Of a stretch of DNA of 64,000 bases, positions 60,755 through 64,000 are shown one piece after another. Source of the stretch: Chryseobacterium viscerum. GTDB taxonomy: Bacteria; Bacteroidota; Bacteroidia; Flavobacteriales; Weeksellaceae. Below the pieces are notes generated by a model. It was not told the DNA's origin. It saw only the letters and a program-made list of their open reading frames with translations, and searched no databases. How positions within the stretch are numbered: position 1 is the stretch's first letter; the number at the start of each line of letters is the position of its first letter. The stretch is from NCBI RefSeq assembly GCF_025949665.1, contig NZ_JAPDFT010000001.1:1798001-1862000 (forward strand). Direction: 5' to 3'. The translations under genes were made by a program, and so were the position numbers.

Positions 60755-61765
60755 TTATTCTTCTAATTTATTAATAAGATTTTTTATTTCAGGTATGGTT
60801 AATTCTGTTTTTGTTTCCGCAAGTATTATATTTTTTAAAATTTTAATGTGAGCGGCCTTTAAAGCATCTTCGCTTTTTACTTCCTGATTAGGAGTTACTC
60901 CTATATGTTCCCAGTTTTTTTGGCTTGCTAAAGATGTTATTTTTCCTGCCGGGACAAGTAGTAAATATTGATTTTGAATAATAAAATGATCTACAGGATT
61001 GGCTGCACCTCCTGTTTTTTCACCTATCACTTCAGCAAGTTTATACTGCTGCAAGAAGTAAGCTACTGCTTCTCCTGCGGAAAAAGTATTTTTACTGGTA
61101 AGAATATAAATTTTTTTATGTAGATATTTCTGTCCGGAAACCTCAGGCTGGGTACTGTTTAAAACAGTCTTGTTATTATGCCGGAAATATGTAGTATAAA
61201 GATCTGTTTTTTTGTCAAAAAAATAACTGCAGAAGAGAAGAACCATTCCGTTTTCTCCACCTCCGTTTTCCCGGAGGTCAATAACAAGAGCATGGGTATT
61301 GGCAACAAAATTCATAGCAGCTGCCAATGTTTTTTCACTGGCTTCAGGAGAGGCAAAACCCTTAAAGTTGATGTAGCCAATATTACCCGGGAGTCTTTGA
61401 ACCGTTTCAAATCCGAAGTTTTCAAGACTGTTATGTTCGTTATTCAATTTCTCTTTTTCTTTCTCACTCATCTGTTTTTCAGGCATGTAATTTTCGAGAT
61501 ATTTAACGAAAAAATGTTCGTCTTTAATGGTTGTTCTTAACTTTTGAGTGAGCAGCGCTGCAAAGTCTTTTTTATTGAGAGCATTAAACGCTCCCTTATT
61601 CAATTCATTCCGGAATAGAGAATCTGCTTTTTTATAAGCTTCTTTATCAATATAATAGTCTTTTACTTTTTCTGTAATATCAGTAAGAACTGTGGAAGTA
61701 CCACTTTTCTGGGCATTCGAGAATAAGAAAGTAAAAAGGAAAAGCCCAACGCATGATTTTTTCAT
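60755..61765 (-). CDS. S41-family (tail-specific-like) peptidase
   Basis: A 336-residue protease with a signal peptide (MKKSCVGLFLFTFLFSNAQ). The catalytic core is present: ALVIDLRENGGGENGMVL, and the nucleophile Ser in ILTSKNTFSAGEAVAYFL, with GEKTGGAANP following. PDZ domains are not evident, so it belongs to the shorter Tricorn/C-terminal-processing group found in many Bacteroidota. It is probably periplasmic or surface-linked. The gene order S41-GNAT-Crp suggests co-transcription, but the biological link is unclear. Confidence 0.88.
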   Translation of the reverse strand: MKKSCVGLFLFTFLFSNAQKSGTSTVLTDITEKVKDYYIDKEAYKKADSLFRNELNKGAFNALNKKDFAALLTQKLRTTIKDEHFFVKYLENYMPEKQMSEKEKEKLNNEHNSLENFGFETVQRLPGNIGYINFKGFASPEASEKTLAAAMNFVANTHALVIDLRENGGGENGMVLLFCSYFFDKKTDLYTTYFRHNNKTVLNSTQPEVSGQKYLHKKIYILTSKNTFSAGEAVAYFLQQYKLAEVIGEKTGGAANPVDHFIIQNQYLLLVPAGKITSLASQKNWEHIGVTPNQEVKSEDALKAAHIKILKNIILAETKTELTIPEIKNLINKLEE

Positions 61766-61834
61766 TGAAATAAGGATTTAATATTTCAACAAATGTATTT
61801 CAATGAGTTTTCTATGAATTGTAAAAATGGAAAC

Positions 61835-62629
61835 TCAGATAAATAACCAAACATTATTTTGTTCAGTATCTACATTCTCAAAGAATTTTCCGGGACTTAT
61901 TTTGGTGAGTTCCTTAAAATCTTTAATGAGATGGGATTGGTCATAAAATAGATTTTCGTAGGAAAGTTCTGTAAGATTTCTGGATTTTTTATTTGAAATC
62001 AAAACCTTACGAAACCGCTGTATTTTTCTGAATTCTGAAGCTGGCTTAGCCAGATATCGCTGAGAGATCTTGTTTACATATTGTCTTGTAATTTTATTTT
62101 TCACAGCAATTTCTTCGATACTCAATTCTGTTTCAAAATCATTCAATATTGCATAAGCCAGATGCAAGTCTCTCTGCCGGAATCTGGAAAGACAATAATT
62201 TTCAAGGATTTCAATTTGTATTTTCCTGTCAGGCTCTTTTAAAACAGTATCCATCATATCTGTAAGGTCTGAAAGATTGATTTCCTGTTCCAGATCCTCG
62301 CTTTTATCAGCATTAAAAAAATGATAAATACCTAACGGCTTAAAGTAGATTGTAACTTCATTAACTGATTCCCGATAAAAAATTTCTGTAGGAACAGAAC
62401 ATCTGAATACAAAATCAACCACGATATTCTCAGATGAAGATCTGGTAATTTCTACCCACCCTTTATCCTGCGTAACAAATACATCCTGACATGCTGATAC
62501 AATAAAGTAATTGTCTGGAAATGTAAGATATTTGACAGGTTCCTGATCATCATCTTTTTCTATAAAATAATATCCTTGAATGTAGTTTTTCAAAACAGAA
62601 TGTACAGGCTCATAAAAAGTAACTTTCAT
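61835..62629 (-). CDS. AraC-family regulator
   Basis: A 264-residue regulator starting at ATG 62629 (MKVTFYEPVH). The frame extends to a TTG at 62659. The N-terminal part (about 1-140) has LKNYIQGYYFIEKDD and VKYLTFPDNYFIVSAC, as in Bacteroidota AraC regulators with a cupin-like DUF6597-type domain. The C-terminal part has HTH blocks SIEEIAVKNKITRQYVNKIS and a second LSYENLFYDQSHLIKDFK. Monocistronic, with the next gene's terminator just upstream. The target is unknown. Confidence 0.87.
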   Translation of the reverse strand: MKVTFYEPVHSVLKNYIQGYYFIEKDDDQEPVKYLTFPDNYFIVSACQDVFVTQDKGWVEITRSSSENIVVDFVFRCSVPTEIFYRESVNEVTIYFKPLGIYHFFNADKSEDLEQEINLSDLTDMMDTVLKEPDRKIQIEILENYCLSRFRQRDLHLAYAILNDFETELSIEEIAVKNKITRQYVNKISQRYLAKPASEFRKIQRFRKVLISNKKSRNLTELSYENLFYDQSHLIKDFKELTKISPGKFFENVDTEQNNVWLFI

Positions 62630-62670
62630 AGTAGTGATGGGTTGGAAGTAAAAATACAAATAGAAAACAA

Positions 62671-62694
62671 AATCCTGAAACTTTGTTCAGGATT
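62671..62694 (-). terminator. Terminator of the nucleosidase gene
   Basis: On the minus strand AATCCTGAA and TTCAGGATT (9 bp, perfect) enclose a 6-nt loop and are followed by TTGTTTTCTATTT. It lies 8 bp after the stop codon. Confidence 0.8.
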
Positions 62695-62701
62695 ATATTA
62701 T

Positions 62702-63283
62702 TTATGAAAACAGTATTTTTTTAAAGGCTTCAGAAGCCAGATGTACCTGTACGCTCCAATCGTCTGCTGCATCACTACCTGCATCGTCGGAGATATATTT
62801 CAGGCATAGAAACGGAATATTTTCCTTTTGGGCAATCAATGCTAACGGATAGGCTTCCATATCTACAATATTATAATCAGTTTCAGAATGGTTCATTTCA
62901 AAACTGTCACCACTTCCGCAAATTCCTTCTTTAAGAGTATCCATTCTAAGACCATATTCCAGTACAGGCGGCACTCCGGACAGCGGGGTTTCATATAGTT
63001 TAAATCCAAGCCCTCTTACATCCATGTCACGCTGAATAAATTTTGTACAGCATACCACTTCTCCTTTATGGAATCCTTTACTTCCTGCAGAACCTAAATT
63101 CACGATCAGTTTAGGTTTTCTTGCATGAATCTCTTTGGTTAATTCGATTGCAGCATTTACTTTTCCGATGCCGGTAATTAATTTATTTTTATCATCGAAA
63201 ACGGTTCCTGCTTCGGAATCTAATGCAAAAACAAAAAGGGTATCATCAATTGAATAATGAGTTTCGTTGTTAATTTTTATCAT
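62702..63283 (-). CDS. MTAN-like nucleosidase/nucleoside phosphorylase
   Basis: A 193-residue enzyme of the PNP_UDP_1 fold. The nucleoside site is IVNLGSAGSKGFHKGEV, the purine/ribose motif is IVDMEAYPLALIA (V-x-M-E-A), and the Asp acid lies in YISDDAGSDA. Length and the GIGKVNAA segment fit 5'-methylthioadenosine/S-adenosylhomocysteine nucleosidases, though it is shorter than E. coli MtnN and could be another purine nucleosidase. Monocistronic, between two terminators. Confidence 0.85.
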   Translation of the reverse strand: MIKINNETHYSIDDTLFVFALDSEAGTVFDDKNKLITGIGKVNAAIELTKEIHARKPKLIVNLGSAGSKGFHKGEVVCCTKFIQRDMDVRGLGFKLYETPLSGVPPVLEYGLRMDTLKEGICGSGDSFEMNHSETDYNIVDMEAYPLALIAQKENIPFLCLKYISDDAGSDAADDWSVQVHLASEAFKKILFS

Positions 63284-63347
63284 TGAGAAATCAGATTTAT
63301 ACAGCTGGTGTTGCTGTAATACAAAGATACAAGACTCTATTAAATTA

Positions 63348-63379
63348 AAAACCCCAAAATAAAACTATTTTGGGGTTTT
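63348..63379 (-). terminator. Terminator of the DsbA-family gene
   Basis: AAAACCCCAAAATA and TATTTTGGGGTTTT enclose AAAC. On the minus strand the stem ends in TTTT and continues TTAATTT. It lies 6 bp after the stop codon. Confidence 0.9.
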
Positions 63380-63385
63380 GATATC

Positions 63386-64000
63386 TTAAATGCTGCATCC
63401 GTCTGCATCACAGGAAGCTCCGTTTTCACCGGAAAGATCCTTAAACGGACTTACGGTTTCTTTGTAAGTCTGCTGAAGCGCATTCTCAAACGCTTCTACA
63501 GGCTGAGCGCCGGAAACGGCATATTTACCATTCAGAACAAAGAAAGGAACTCCGGAAATACCATTGTTTCTTGCCTCCTGAATATCCTGATTCACTTCAT
63601 CATCCCATTGATCTGTTGTAACTGCTTGTCTTGCTTCCTCTTTATCAATTCCTAAGCTTTCTGCAAGAGCGATCAAAACTTCTGTATCTCCTACATTTTT
63701 CCCATCAATAAAGTGAGCAATAAATAATGCTTCTTCCATTTCATTGGATTTGTTATGCTTTTTAGCCAAATGAAGCAGTTTGTGAGCACTGAAAGTATTG
63801 GTAATTAAAGCTTTTCCAAAATTAAAATCAATTCCGGCTTCTTTTCCCATTTGAGTTACCTGCCCAAGCATTTGGGTAGCCTGAGCTTCAGGAAAACCTT
63901 TTTTTTCTCTAAAATACTGAATGGTATCCTGAGTTTCTTTCGGATCTAAACTTGGATCCAGCTGAAAGCTCTTCCACTCCACTTCTACTTCATCTTTAAA
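63386..64000 (-). CDS. DsbA-family (FrnE-like) oxidoreductase, C-terminal part
   Basis: The frame continues to the window edge. Bases 63983-64000 add FKDEVE in frame before the GTG at 63982, so the true start lies outside. What is visible is the helical insertion and the second half of a thioredoxin fold: VEWKSFQLDP, then helices around AHKLLHLAKKH, LIALAESLGIDKEEA, and the cis-Pro loop GISGVPFFVLNGKYAVSGAQP. This is the FrnE/YwbO group, about 230 residues long, normally cytoplasmic with an N-terminal C-P-F-C that is not seen here. The C-terminus has two more cysteines (SCDADGCSI), which may bind metal or act in redox. Confidence 0.88.
   Translation of the reverse strand, partial: FKDEVEVEWKSFQLDPSLDPKETQDTIQYFREKKGFPEAQATQMLGQVTQMGKEAGIDFNFGKALITNTFSAHKLLHLAKKHNKSNEMEEALFIAHFIDGKNVGDTEVLIALAESLGIDKEEARQAVTTDQWDDEVNQDIQEARNNGISGVPFFVLNGKYAVSGAQPVEAFENALQQTYKETVSPFKDLSGENGASCDADGCSI

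Noticed and set aside
1..64000. CRISPR arrays, tRNA or rRNA genes, integrases and transposases
   Set aside because: No regularly spaced repeats, cloverleaf-like segments, rRNA-like stretches or recombinase motifs were seen in any intergenic region or frame.

Overview
The window looks like a chromosomal segment of a Chryseobacterium-type flavobacterium (Bacteroidota, Weeksellaceae). The DNA is AT-rich. Promoters of the form TTTG-N18/19-TAnnTTTG are visible, and Shine-Dalgarno sites are mostly absent. There is a secreted protein with a C-terminal tail of the type IX secretion (T9SS) kind, SusC/FecA-like TonB-dependent receptors with carboxypeptidase-regulatory N-termini, and a CzcA-TolC fusion of the kind found in this phylum. 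The assignment rests on these features and on protein resemblance, not on any search. No rRNA, tRNA, CRISPR array, transposase or phage gene was seen.

Layout. Positions 1-5.9 kb hold a truncated secreted protein, Mug DNA glycosylase, a Gdx/SugE guanidinium exporter, a LytS/LytTR sensor-regulator pair, a DoxX-like protein and a periplasmic rhodanese-TlpA pair. At 5.6-8.4 kb a large inverted repeat separates an 88-residue unknown from a flavoprotein dehydrogenase plus SDR operon. At 8.5-17.2 kb lie a PAP2 phosphatase, an outer-membrane receptor, a four-repeat DUF347 membrane protein, an OmpR/histidine-kinase operon split by a four-helix-bundle cassette, and a CLC-CBS chloride transporter. At 17.3-26.9 kb are an aldo/keto reductase, a 602-residue uncharacterised Cys-containing TIM-barrel-like protein, and an RND metal-efflux operon with a fused pump and outer-membrane channel. 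At 27-30.3 kb an MFS-siderophore reductase-Crp/Fnr operon sits behind a perfect FNR-type palindrome. At 30.8-36.4 kb are AraC/MFS, MBL/HxlR and secreted-protein genes. At 36.5-43.1 kb are the biotin genes bioA, bioB, bioD and bioF with a diiron ferritin-like protein and a divergent MocR-type regulator. At 43.4-58.4 kb is an NRPS-independent hydroxamate siderophore locus. At 58.6-64 kb are assorted regulators and enzymes, ending in a truncated DsbA-family gene.

How the genes work together. The siderophore locus is one tightly packed nine-gene unit. It encodes a PLP decarboxylase, an IucA/IucC synthetase fused to an acyltransferase, a lysine/ornithine N-hydroxylase, a second IucA/IucC synthetase, a MATE exporter, an acyl carrier protein, an acyl-adenylating enzyme, a TonB receptor and a PepSY reductase. 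A divergent clavaminate-synthase-like dioxygenase faces it across a compact regulatory region where two opposed promoters and a Fur-like box overlap. The gene set suggests a hydroxamate built on a decarboxylated and possibly C-hydroxylated diamine, with an ACP-dependent acyl group. The bio operon has bioF, bioD, bioB and bioA but no bioC, bioH, bioW or bioI in this window. Its first gene encodes a protein with a full E/ExxH/E/ExxH diiron signature, so it may supply or modify the pimeloyl precursor.

The intergenic DNA is unusually structured. It contains a dispersed repeat family with four units, nested palindromes, a short G-rich repeat in two copies, several bidirectional terminators, and a 435-bp cassette whose removal rejoins a two-component operon with a 7-nt gap.
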